From contig NZ_BCXG01000004.1 of assembly GCF_001894985.1 (NCBI RefSeq), forward strand, positions 62,001-126,000: a stretch of 64,000 nt of DNA, read 5' to 3'. Positions 55,702 to 63,179 of this stretch are shown one piece after another. A program made the translations under genes and the position numbers. Numbering within the stretch: the stretch's first letter is position 1; each line of letters starts with the position of its first letter. This DNA comes from Rhodococcus tukisamuensis NBRC 100609. Lineage in GTDB: Bacteria > Actinomycetota > Actinomycetes > Mycobacteriales > Mycobacteriaceae. The notes beneath the pieces were generated by a model. The model was not told the DNA's origin. It ran no database searches and saw nothing but the letters and a program-made list of their open reading frames with translations.

Positions 55702-58170
55702 TCAGGCGGCCAGGGCCTGAACCGGCGACACCCGTGCCGCGGCCCTGGCCGGCAGCAGCGCCGCGGCCACGCCCGCGACCCCGCCGACCAACACGATCAC
55801 CACCAGCGTCAGCCAGGCCGAGGACGGCAGCACCACGTCCCCGGCACCGAACACCGATGCCGTGCCCGCCACACCCAGCACCAGGCCCAGCAAGACCCCG
55901 ACCGCCGACGCGACCACCGCCACCAGCACGGCCTCGTACACCAGCAGCGTCCGCAGGCCCGCCCGGCTCACCCCGACCGCGCGCAGCAGTCCGGACTCAC
56001 GCCGCCGCTCGAGCACCGACAGCGCCATCGTGTTGCCGACCCCGATCAGCGCGATCAGGATCGCCACCGACAGCAGTCCCACGACGATCAGCAGCAGCGT
56101 GTCGAGCACCGAGGCGAGCGCGGCGCGCATGGCCACCGCGCCACCGACCTCCGCGGTCGGGTCGAGTTGTCCTGCCGCGTCGGTGATCTCGGACTGCACC
56201 GAGTTGACCTGTTCGTCGGTCAAGCCGTCGGCCAGCCGGATCCACAGTGACTCGGTGACCGGGGCGGGAGTCATCGCCAGCACCTCCGACCGCCGCACCA
56301 GCGCGGGTTGTCCGTCCGGCCCGGCGACCACCGTCAACGCCCGTGTGACCCCGTCGTGGCGGAGTTCGAGCCACTGTCCCACGGCGACGCCGAGGGCGTC
56401 GATCTGCTCGGGCGAGAGGGAGATCTGCCCGGCCTGCGGCAGTGCGAGCGGGATCCGCAGCGCCGCGCGGGTGGCATCCGGGTCCACACCGGATAGGGTC
56501 ACCCGTTGGCCGTTCGGGGCCGTCGCCTCGGCGCGCAGCAACGGCGCCACTGCCGTCACCCGGTCGAGTGCGCCGACCTGGCGCTCGAGGTCGACGGGTA
56601 TGCCCTGCGGCGCGGCGCTGACAACGGTCACGTCGACGGGGAACTGCTCGTCGAGCGCCTTCGGCGCGCTGGCCCCGACCGCCGCGATGCCGACCACCAT
56701 GGTCGCGGTGACCGTGACGCCGACCAGCAGCGCGGTCGCGGTCGCGGTGGTGCGGCGCGGGTTTCGCAGCGCGTTCCCCACCGCCAGCTCCCCCAGCGGT
56801 CCGGCCAGCCGTGCCGGGGCCCGCCCGAGCGCGGCCACCGCGGCGGGAATGACGGTGCGGCCCAACAGGACCACGCCGAGGAAGAGGAGGATCCCGCCGC
56901 CGCACGCGACGGTCACCTGTTCGGCGCGAACCCCCGCGGCCAGCACCACCACGCCCACGAGCAGCCCCGCGCCGCCACCGACGTTGCGGGCCAACGAGGA
57001 CGAGGCCGGTTCGGGCTTCGCCTCGACGGGGGCCAGGGCGGCGAGTGGCGCCACCCGCGTCGCCGCCCGCGCGGGCGCCATGGCTGCCAGGTAGGTCACC
57101 ACGAGCCCGACCGCCAGGCCGGCCCCCACCGCGGCCGGCGAGACACCGAGGGTGTCGAGCGGGACCGGGGCGTCGAGGGCTCCGGCCACCCGGGTGACGG
57201 CCCAGGCCAGCCCGACCCCGACCAGTACCCCGGCGACGGAGGCCACCAGCCCGACGGCCAGCGCCTCGATCCGCACACCGCGCCGCACCTGGGCGCCGGT
57301 CGCCCCGATGCAGCGCAGCAGCGCCATCTCCCGGGTCCGCGCGGCCACGAGCACCGCGAATGTGTTGGCGATGACCAGCCCCGACACCACCACCGCGATC
57401 GCCGCGAAGGCCAACAGCACGTTGCGGATCACGTCGGCGCCGCCGAGGTACTCGGCCGAGGCCGCCGCCGCCTGCTCGGCCCCGGTCCGCACGGTGGCAT
57501 CCGGCCCGAGGGCGCCGGCCACCGCCGCGACGAGTGCCGACTGATCTCCGTCGACGCCGGCCGCCCGGATCTCGTGGTGCGCCCCGCCCGCGGTCCAGGT
57601 CGCGAGCTGGTCCGCGGTGGCGAACAGCGAGACCCCGCCCATCCGCCGGGCGCTCCCGGACAGGTCGACCTCCCCCACCACGACGGCCTCACCCGAGACC
57701 TCTCCGGGGTCGGCCGAGAGCGCGGTCACCGCAACCCGGCTGCCGAGCGGGAGCCCGGAGCCGGAGCCGACGGCCACCTCGCCGGGTGCGTCGGGGAAAC
57801 GCCCGTCCGACAGGCGCTGCCAGCGCAGGTCCTCGTCGACCGCAAGCGAGGTGGCGGTCCCGAACAGCTTCCCGTGTTCCGCCGCGGACACCCGCACCGC
57901 GGTCTCGGTGTCAGTGGTCACCGCCCGCACCCCGGCCACCTCGCCGACGGCCACGGCGGCGCGGCGGGCCTGCTCCGCGTCGCCCGCGTCTGCCACCACC
58001 ACGTCGGTGTTCCGGTACTGCCCGGCAAGGGAATTCGTGATGCCGGCCTGCGTGGTGGCGCCGAGCACCAGCGTCGCCACCACAAACGCGACGGCGATCA
58101 GGACCGCGAGGGCGGAGGCCAGGTAGCGGCCCGCGTGGGCGCGGGCCTGCGCGAGGGTGAGGCTCAGCAT
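55702..58170 (-). CDS. ABC transporter permease, FtsX/MacB type, duplicated
   Basis: 822-residue permease with two FtsX domains. The pattern is helix 1 and an extracellular domain, three helices (about 260-370), a second single-helix and extracellular part (about 475-690), then three final helices. LRCIGATGAQVRRGVRIEALAVGL and LRAVGVSRAGLRTLLVYEAVLVAV are the two corresponding repeats. With the ATPase it should export a lipophilic compound or peptide, or act in lipoprotein handling. The ATG overlaps the ATPase stop by seven bases. Confidence 0.9.
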   Translation of the reverse strand: MLSLTLAQARAHAGRYLASALAVLIAVAFVVATLVLGATTQAGITNSLAGQYRNTDVVVADAGDAEQARRAAVAVGEVAGVRAVTTDTETAVRVSAAEHGKLFGTATSLAVDEDLRWQRLSDGRFPDAPGEVAVGSGSGLPLGSRVAVTALSADPGEVSGEAVVVGEVDLSGSARRMGGVSLFATADQLATWTAGGAHHEIRAAGVDGDQSALVAAVAGALGPDATVRTGAEQAAAASAEYLGGADVIRNVLLAFAAIAVVVSGLVIANTFAVLVAARTREMALLRCIGATGAQVRRGVRIEALAVGLVASVAGVLVGVGLAWAVTRVAGALDAPVPLDTLGVSPAAVGAGLAVGLVVTYLAAMAPARAATRVAPLAALAPVEAKPEPASSSLARNVGGGAGLLVGVVVLAAGVRAEQVTVACGGGILLFLGVVLLGRTVIPAAVAALGRAPARLAGPLGELAVGNALRNPRRTTATATALLVGVTVTATMVVGIAAVGASAPKALDEQFPVDVTVVSAAPQGIPVDLERQVGALDRVTAVAPLLRAEATAPNGQRVTLSGVDPDATRAALRIPLALPQAGQISLSPEQIDALGVAVGQWLELRHDGVTRALTVVAGPDGQPALVRRSEVLAMTPAPVTESLWIRLADGLTDEQVNSVQSEITDAAGQLDPTAEVGGAVAMRAALASVLDTLLLIVVGLLSVAILIALIGVGNTMALSVLERRRESGLLRAVGVSRAGLRTLLVYEAVLVAVVASAVGVLLGLVLGVAGTASVFGAGDVVLPSSAWLTLVVIVLVGGVAGVAAALLPARAAARVSPVQALAA

Positions 58171-58910
58171 GTGCGCGCCCCGAGCTCACGCATTGTCTCG
58201 ATCACCGAATCCGTCGTGGGACTGTCGATCTCGCCGGCGATGTGGCCGTCGGCGAGCAGCACCACCCGGTCCGCATAGGAGGCGGCGACCGGGTCGTGGG
58301 TGACCATCACCACGGTCTGACCGACTTCGCGCACGCTGGCCCGGAGCAGGCCGAGCACCTCGGCACCCGAATGGGAGTCGAGGTTCCCGGTGGGCTCGTC
58401 GGCGAAGATCACGTCCGGCCGGGGCAGCAGGGCCCGCGCGACCGCGACGCGCTGCTGCTGGCCGCCGGACAGCTCGTGTGGCAGGTGGCCGAGCCGGTGC
58501 CGAAGGCCGAGTCGGGTGACCACCTGCGCCATCCAGTCGGGGTCGGGGCGCATCCCGGCCAGCCGCATCGGCAGCAGCATGTTCTCCTCCGCGGTGATTA
58601 CCGGCAGCAGGTTGAACGCCTGGAACACGAATCCGATGCGGTCACGACGCAACTCGGTCAGCGCGCGGTCGCCGAGCCCGGTCAGGTCGGTCTCCCCCAG
58701 GTAGACCCGACCACCGGAGGCCTCGTCGAGGCCCGCGAGGCAGTGCATGAGGGTCGACTTCCCCGAGCCGGACGGTCCCATGATCGCGGTGAACTCCCCG
58801 CGGCGGAAGTCCACGTCCACCGCGTCCAGCGCGCGAACCGCGGCCTCGCCCTCCCCGTACAGCTTCGTCAGTGCGACCGCACGGGCCGCCGGATTGTCCA
58901 GTGTCGTCAT
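58164..58910 (-). CDS. ABC transporter ATPase (LolD/MacB type)
   Basis: 248 residues with Walker A GPSGSGKST (45-53), the Q-loop VFQAFNLLPVITAEEN, signature LSGGQQQR, Walker B VIFADEPTGNLD and H-loop VTHDP. This is the MacB/LolD branch that pairs with FtsX permeases. ATG at 58910 is chosen because the frame upstream has no conserved residues. The LuxR-type regulator lies about 120 bases further upstream on the same strand, an arrangement typical of bacterial systems that sense and export an antimicrobial compound. Confidence 0.92.
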   Translation of the reverse strand: MTTLDNPAARAVALTKLYGEGEAAVRALDAVDVDFRRGEFTAIMGPSGSGKSTLMHCLAGLDEASGGRVYLGETDLTGLGDRALTELRRDRIGFVFQAFNLLPVITAEENMLLPMRLAGMRPDPDWMAQVVTRLGLRHRLGHLPHELSGGQQQRVAVARALLPRPDVIFADEPTGNLDSHSGAEVLGLLRASVREVGQTVVMVTHDPVAASYADRVVLLADGHIAGEIDSPTTDSVIETMRELGARTC

Positions 58911-59030
58911 GAAATCGACGCTACGAGCGCGGACCGGTCGGGCGCATCGGCGCGCGGTGGGATCCAGGGCGCGGGAGCATCGGCGTGCGGGGGGACCCAC
59001 CGGGCGGCCCCGTCATACCTGGGTAGGACG

Positions 59031-59720
59031 TCAGCCGCGGAGCAGGTCCTCCGGCCGCACCAGCCCCGCCTGGTAGGCGAACACCACCGCCTGGACCCGG
59101 TCTCGCGAACCGGTCTTCGAGAGAACCCGTCCCACATGGGTTTTCACCGTCGCCTCGGAGACGAAGAACTTCGCCGCGATCTCGCCGTTCGACAGTCCGT
59201 GCGCCATCGCCTCGAGCACCTCCACCTCCCGCTTCGTCAGTGCCTCCGGCAGCTGCGGACGTGCCACGGGGGTCGCCCCGGCCAGTATCGGGCCGACGTG
59301 CTGGAGCAGCCTGCGGGTCGACCGGGCGGCGATGACCGCGTCGCCCCGGTACACGGTCCGCACCGCGTCGAGCAGCTCCTCGGGCTGGGCGTCCTTGAGC
59401 AGGAACCCACTGGCCCCCGCGGAGATGGCCGCGAGCACGTACTCGTCGTTGTCGAAGGTGGTGAGCACCACCACCTTCGGGGACAGCTCCAGCGCCGCGA
59501 GCCTGCGGGTGGCCTCGATGCCGTCCATGTTCGGCATCTGCACGTCCATCAGCACCACGTCCACGGGTACCCGCGTCAGCTCGCGCAACCCCTGCTCGCC
59601 GTCGGCGGCCTCGACCACCACGCTCATGTCCGGCTGGGAGTCGATCACCATCCGGAAACCGGCCCGCACCAACTGCTGGTCGTCGACCAGTCCGACCCGG
59701 ATCGGCCCGGATTCCGTCAT
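59031..59720 (-). CDS. NarL/LuxR-type response regulator
   Basis: 229 residues: receiver domain with DD (13-14), phosphoacceptor D59 in VLMDVQMPNMDG and K in LLKDAQPEEL, then the LuxR helix-turn-helix LTKREVEVLEAMAHGLSNGEIAAKFFVSEATVKTHVGRVLSKTGSRDRVQAVVFAY. ATG at 59720, one base after the kinase stop. Its first target is probably the ABC exporter just downstream. Confidence 0.93.
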   Translation of the reverse strand: MTESGPIRVGLVDDQQLVRAGFRMVIDSQPDMSVVVEAADGEQGLRELTRVPVDVVLMDVQMPNMDGIEATRRLAALELSPKVVVLTTFDNDEYVLAAISAGASGFLLKDAQPEELLDAVRTVYRGDAVIAARSTRRLLQHVGPILAGATPVARPQLPEALTKREVEVLEAMAHGLSNGEIAAKFFVSEATVKTHVGRVLSKTGSRDRVQAVVFAYQAGLVRPEDLLRG

Positions 59721-59721
59721 G

Positions 59722-60909
59722 TCATGTCCTCTCGTAGGGCAGTTCGACCTGGACCCGGTAGCCGCCGCCGGCCTGCGAACCCGCCGCGAACCGGCCCCCG
59801 TGCAGTTCGACCCGCTCCCGCATCCCGATCACACCCTGCCCGCCCGCGCTCGGTGCGACCAGGGCGGCGGCGGCGCCCCGGCCGTCGTCGACGACGGTCA
59901 GCTCGAGCGCCCGCTCGCCCCACCGCTGGCCGACCGTCACCTGCGCGGCGGGTCCGGCGTGCTTGAGCACGTTGGTCAGCGACTCCTGCACGATGCGGTA
60001 CGCGGTCAGTTCCGCCCCGGTGGACATCTCGTGGGCCTCGCCCTCGACCTGGTGCACCACCGCGAGGCCGCCGCGGCGCATCTCCGCGATCAGGTCGTCG
60101 ATGTCGGAAACCCTTGGCGTGGAGCTGTACTCACGGGGATGGTCCGAACGCAGCACCGACAGCAGCGCGCGCATGTCGGTCAGCGCCTGTCGCCCGGTCT
60201 GGGCGATCGTCTCGAGCGCGGCGACCGCCGCGTCGGGGTCTGACCTGGCGCTGTAGCGTCCGCCGTCGGCCTGCGCGATCACCACCGTGAGCGAATGCGC
60301 GACGATGTCGTGCATCTCCCGGGCAATTCGGGTCCGCTCGTTGATCGCGGCGATCTCCGCCTCCTGCGCGCGCTCGAGCTCGAGCAGCCGGGCCCGTTCG
60401 GTCAGACCCTCCAACTCCTGGTTGCGCACCCGGCGCAGGTCCCCGAACGCCCACACCGCGACCACGAACACGATGAGGAATGCCGTCAGGAAGACCTTGC
60501 CCTGCCACGTCGTGGACTCGCCGCCGAAGTACCGCATCCCGGCGCCGATCACGCCGAGAACGGCGAGGCCCAGCCCCCAGCTGCTGGCCCAGCGTGGGCC
60601 GTAGCCGGCCAGGGCGTACACCGCGATCGGCACCGCGATCACCGAGGGCAGCATGGTGTGCGGAACGACCACCAGGTGCAGCACCGAGAAGCCCGCCACG
60701 GTGAGCCCGGCGGCCGCGACCCGGGTCCGGCGCCAGGCGAGCGGCACGGTCATGCCGAGCGAGACGACCAGCCCAATCCAGCCCTCGCCCGAGGTGAGCG
60801 TGAGCAGGCCACACATCAGCGTGAGCACGACGGCGATCGCGCGGTCGATCCCGACCACGTGCGCGGCACTCCAGCGGTACCAGCGCTCGCCCAGCGGGAA
60901 TCGGACCAT
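59722..60909 (-). CDS. sensor histidine kinase, HisKA_3 (NarL partner) type
   Basis: 395 residues. About five hydrophobic helices in the first 155 residues with hardly any extracellular loop, as in intramembrane-sensing kinases. A coiled-coil linker follows, and then phosphoacceptor H200 in IAREMHDIVAHSLTVVI. The ATPase domain has ESLTNVLKHA, VVDDGRG and GQGVIGMRERVELHGG. ATG at 60909; the frame further upstream overlaps repeat DNA. It is the first gene of kinase-regulator-ATPase-permease. Confidence 0.92.
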   Translation of the reverse strand: MVRFPLGERWYRWSAAHVVGIDRAIAVVLTLMCGLLTLTSGEGWIGLVVSLGMTVPLAWRRTRVAAAGLTVAGFSVLHLVVVPHTMLPSVIAVPIAVYALAGYGPRWASSWGLGLAVLGVIGAGMRYFGGESTTWQGKVFLTAFLIVFVVAVWAFGDLRRVRNQELEGLTERARLLELERAQEAEIAAINERTRIAREMHDIVAHSLTVVIAQADGGRYSARSDPDAAVAALETIAQTGRQALTDMRALLSVLRSDHPREYSSTPRVSDIDDLIAEMRRGGLAVVHQVEGEAHEMSTGAELTAYRIVQESLTNVLKHAGPAAQVTVGQRWGERALELTVVDDGRGAAAALVAPSAGGQGVIGMRERVELHGGRFAAGSQAGGGYRVQVELPYERT

Positions 60910-60975
60910 GTCGCCAGCGTAGCCACCGGACGGCGCCGCACCGCACCGCGGCCACGGCCGACCCCACAAACGCCA

Positions 60976-61032
60976 GTTCCCCGATGTCACATCGGGTGTC
61001 CCCGGGGGGGAACCGATGTGACATCGGGGAAC
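60976..61032. repeat. nested inverted repeat upstream of the sensor kinase
   Basis: GTTCCCCGATGTCACATCGG (60976-60995) and its exact complement (61013-61032) are 17 bases apart. Each arm contains the 15-base palindrome CCGATGTCACATCGG or its complement. The DNA can form one 20-bp hairpin or two small ones. It lies 47 bases after the fadE25 stop and 67 bases before the kinase start. Confidence 0.85.
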
Positions 61033-61078
61033 GTGGGGTGGTGGGCCGCAGGGCCTGTCGAGGGGCTGTGCGGTCAGC

Positions 61079-62239
61079 TCACTTGAGCAGTGCGCGGGAC
61101 ATCACGACCCGCTGAATCTGGTTGGTGCCCTCGTAGATCTGGGTGATCTTGGCGTCGCGCATCATCCGCTCGACCGGGAAGTCGGTGGTGTATCCGGCGC
61201 CGCCGAACAGCTGCACTGCGTCGGTGGTGACCTCCATCGCGACGTCCGACGCGAAGCACTTCGCGGCGGCCGAGATGAAGCCGAGGTTCTTCTCGCCACG
61301 CTCGGCGCGGGCCGCCGAGGTGTAGACCATCAGGCGTGCGGCCTCGACCTTCATCGCCATGTCGGCGAGCATGAACTGGACGGCCTGGTTGTCGGCGATG
61401 GCGCGGCCGAACTGCTTGCGGTCCTTGGTGTAGGCCAACGCGGCGTCGAGCGCGCCCTGGGCCAGGCCGACGGCCTGCGCACCGATGGTCGGGCGGGTGT
61501 GGTCGAGCGTCTGCAGCGCGGTCTTGAAGCCGGTGCCGGGCTCGCCGATGATGCGGTCGCCCGGGATGCGGCAGTTCTCGAAGTACAGCTCTGCGGTCGG
61601 CGAACCCTTGATGCCGAGCTTGTGCTCGAGCGGGCCGACGGTGAAGCCCTCGTCGTCCTTGTGCACCATGAACGAGCTGATGCCGTTGGCGCCCTTGTCC
61701 GCGTCGGTCACGGCCATCACGGTGTACCAGGCGGACTGGCCGCCGTTGGTGATCCAGCACTTGGAGCCGTTGAGGATCCAGTCGTCGCCGTCCGCCTTGG
61801 CTCGGGTGCGCATCGCGGCGGCGTCGGAGCCGGCCTCGCGCTCGGACAGCGCGTAGGAGGCCATCGCGTCACCGGCGGCGATCGACGGGAGCACCTGCGC
61901 CTTGAGCTCCTCGGAGCCGTTCAGGATCAGGCCCATGGTGCCGAGCTTGTTCACGGCGGGGATCAGCGACGACGAGCCGCAGACGCGGGCGACCTCTTCG
62001 ATGACGATGCAGGTGGCGACCGAGTCGGCACCCTGTCCGCCGAACTCCTCCGGCACGTGCACGGCGTTGAAGCCGGAGTTGACGAGGGCGACCCGTGCCT
62101 CCTCGGGGAAGCGGGCCTTCTCGTCGACCTCCTTGGCGTACGGCGCGATCTCCTTCTCCGAAAGCGCGCGGATCGCCGCCCGGAGCTCGTCGTGCTCTTC
62201 GGCGAGCTTGAACAGGTCGAAGTCCGGGTTTCCAGCCAT
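61079..62239 (-). CDS. fadE25: acyl-CoA dehydrogenase (FadE25 type)
   Basis: FAD enzyme that introduces the trans-2 double bond in beta-oxidation. 386 residues with the signatures SYALSEREAGSDAAAM and QLFGGAGYTTDFPVERMMRDAKITQIYEGTNQIQR; the Glu of YEGTNQ is the likely base. AGGAG precedes the ATG at 62239; the 19 residues upstream in frame are leader. It has a good -10 and palindromes at its promoter. The Rv3274c homologue lies at the same end of this conserved block. Confidence 0.95.
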   Translation of the reverse strand: MAGNPDFDLFKLAEEHDELRAAIRALSEKEIAPYAKEVDEKARFPEEARVALVNSGFNAVHVPEEFGGQGADSVATCIVIEEVARVCGSSSLIPAVNKLGTMGLILNGSEELKAQVLPSIAAGDAMASYALSEREAGSDAAAMRTRAKADGDDWILNGSKCWITNGGQSAWYTVMAVTDADKGANGISSFMVHKDDEGFTVGPLEHKLGIKGSPTAELYFENCRIPGDRIIGEPGTGFKTALQTLDHTRPTIGAQAVGLAQGALDAALAYTKDRKQFGRAIADNQAVQFMLADMAMKVEAARLMVYTSAARAERGEKNLGFISAAAKCFASDVAMEVTTDAVQLFGGAGYTTDFPVERMMRDAKITQIYEGTNQIQRVVMSRALLK

Positions 62240-62291
62240 CTGCAGCTCCTCTGGGAGAAAGTGGTGATCCGCCGCGACCGAAGTCCGACGC

Positions 62292-62378
62292 GGCACTCAG
62301 TGCCAAACTGAGGCCACTATACCCCAACCACCGGGACGTTCCTGGCGCACTACGTGCCACGGTGCGGCACCGAGTGCC
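62292..62378 (-). promoter_or_regulatory. fadE25 promoter with repeated palindromes
   Basis: A minus-strand -10, TATAGT (complement at 62316-62321), is followed by the perfect palindrome GGCACT-C-AGTGCC at 62292-62304 near the transcription start. A second, GGCAC-CGA-GTGCC, lies at 62366-62378, and a weaker GGCGCAC-TAC-GTGCC at 62345-62358. The TetR regulator encoded upstream could be the binder. Confidence 0.65.
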
Positions 62379-62422
62379 AGACCCTGCGCAGGATTGGCGC
62401 CGCCTTGACTCCGGCCCCGCGG

Positions 62423-63097
62423 TCAGCGCCCCGAACCCAGCCGCTCCTGCAGCAGGTCCGCCACCCGGTTCGGCGCGGTCCCGCGCGGGAAGACCGCAAC
62501 CACCATCTCGTCGGCGAACCCGTCCGCTCCCGCGGCCCGGTGGACCCGCGTCCGGATCTCGGCCAGCGCGGCGCGCAACTCGCCCGAGGTGGCGCGCACC
62601 CCGTCGCGCACCATCCGACGCAACAGGTAGTTGTGGGTGGCGGTCACCGAGGCCGCGAACTGCACCAGCTCGAGGTCCGCCTCGTCGGGCAACTCACGAC
62701 GCAGGTACTCCACGAACAGCCGCTCGTAGCGGTAGCCCGTCACGATCTCCCGGTCCCGCAACGCCGGTACGCCCTGGACCACCGCGTAGCGCCGTTCGGC
62801 CACGTCCCGCCAGTGCGAGAAGCGCTCGAACACCAGCATGGCGGCGTCACACACGGCCTTCCACGGGTCGTCGTGGTCGGCGTCCAGGTACTCGGCGGCC
62901 TGGGTCAGCAGCGTCTCGTGGTCGGCGAAGACCACGTCCTCCTTCGCCCGGAACTGCCGGAAGAAGGTGCGCCGCGAGATGCCCGCCGCCTCCGCGATCT
63001 CGTCGACGGTGGTGGCCTCGTAGCCCTTCTCGGCAAACAGCCGCAATGCCTCCGCCACCACTGTGAGCCGAAACTGTGCGGGATCGTCGCTGGGCAT
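62423..63097 (-). CDS. TetR family transcriptional regulator
   Basis: 224 residues. Helix-turn-helix: RLFAEKGYEATTVDEIAEAAGISRRTFFRQFRAKEDVVF; the rest is a helical ligand domain with SHWRDVAERRYAVVQG. The ATG at 63097 is chosen; the long frame upstream reads through a terminator hairpin. It lies upstream of fadE25 on the same strand, with palindromes in between, so it may repress fadE25 in response to an acyl-CoA. The ligand is not known. Confidence 0.9.
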   Translation of the reverse strand: MPSDDPAQFRLTVVAEALRLFAEKGYEATTVDEIAEAAGISRRTFFRQFRAKEDVVFADHETLLTQAAEYLDADHDDPWKAVCDAAMLVFERFSHWRDVAERRYAVVQGVPALRDREIVTGYRYERLFVEYLRRELPDEADLELVQFAASVTATHNYLLRRMVRDGVRATSGELRAALAEIRTRVHRAAGADGFADEMVVAVFPRGTAPNRVADLLQERLGSGR

Positions 63098-63120
63098 GCG
63101 GACCAGCGTAGGCCCTGCGG

Positions 63121-63168
63121 GCCTGTGCGCCTTTCTGGTAGCCGGAGCAACCAGAAAGGCGCACAGGC
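63121..63168 (-). terminator. long hairpin terminator
   Basis: Perfect 19-bp stem: GCCTGTGCGCCTTTCTGGT at 63121-63139 and its complement at 63150-63168, ten-base loop. A second small stem, GGCGG-CGGAG-CCGCC, follows at 63167-63181 and runs into the stop of the preceding gene. It should end that gene and isolate the TetR gene. Confidence 0.82.
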
Positions 63169-63179
63169 GGCGGAGCCGC

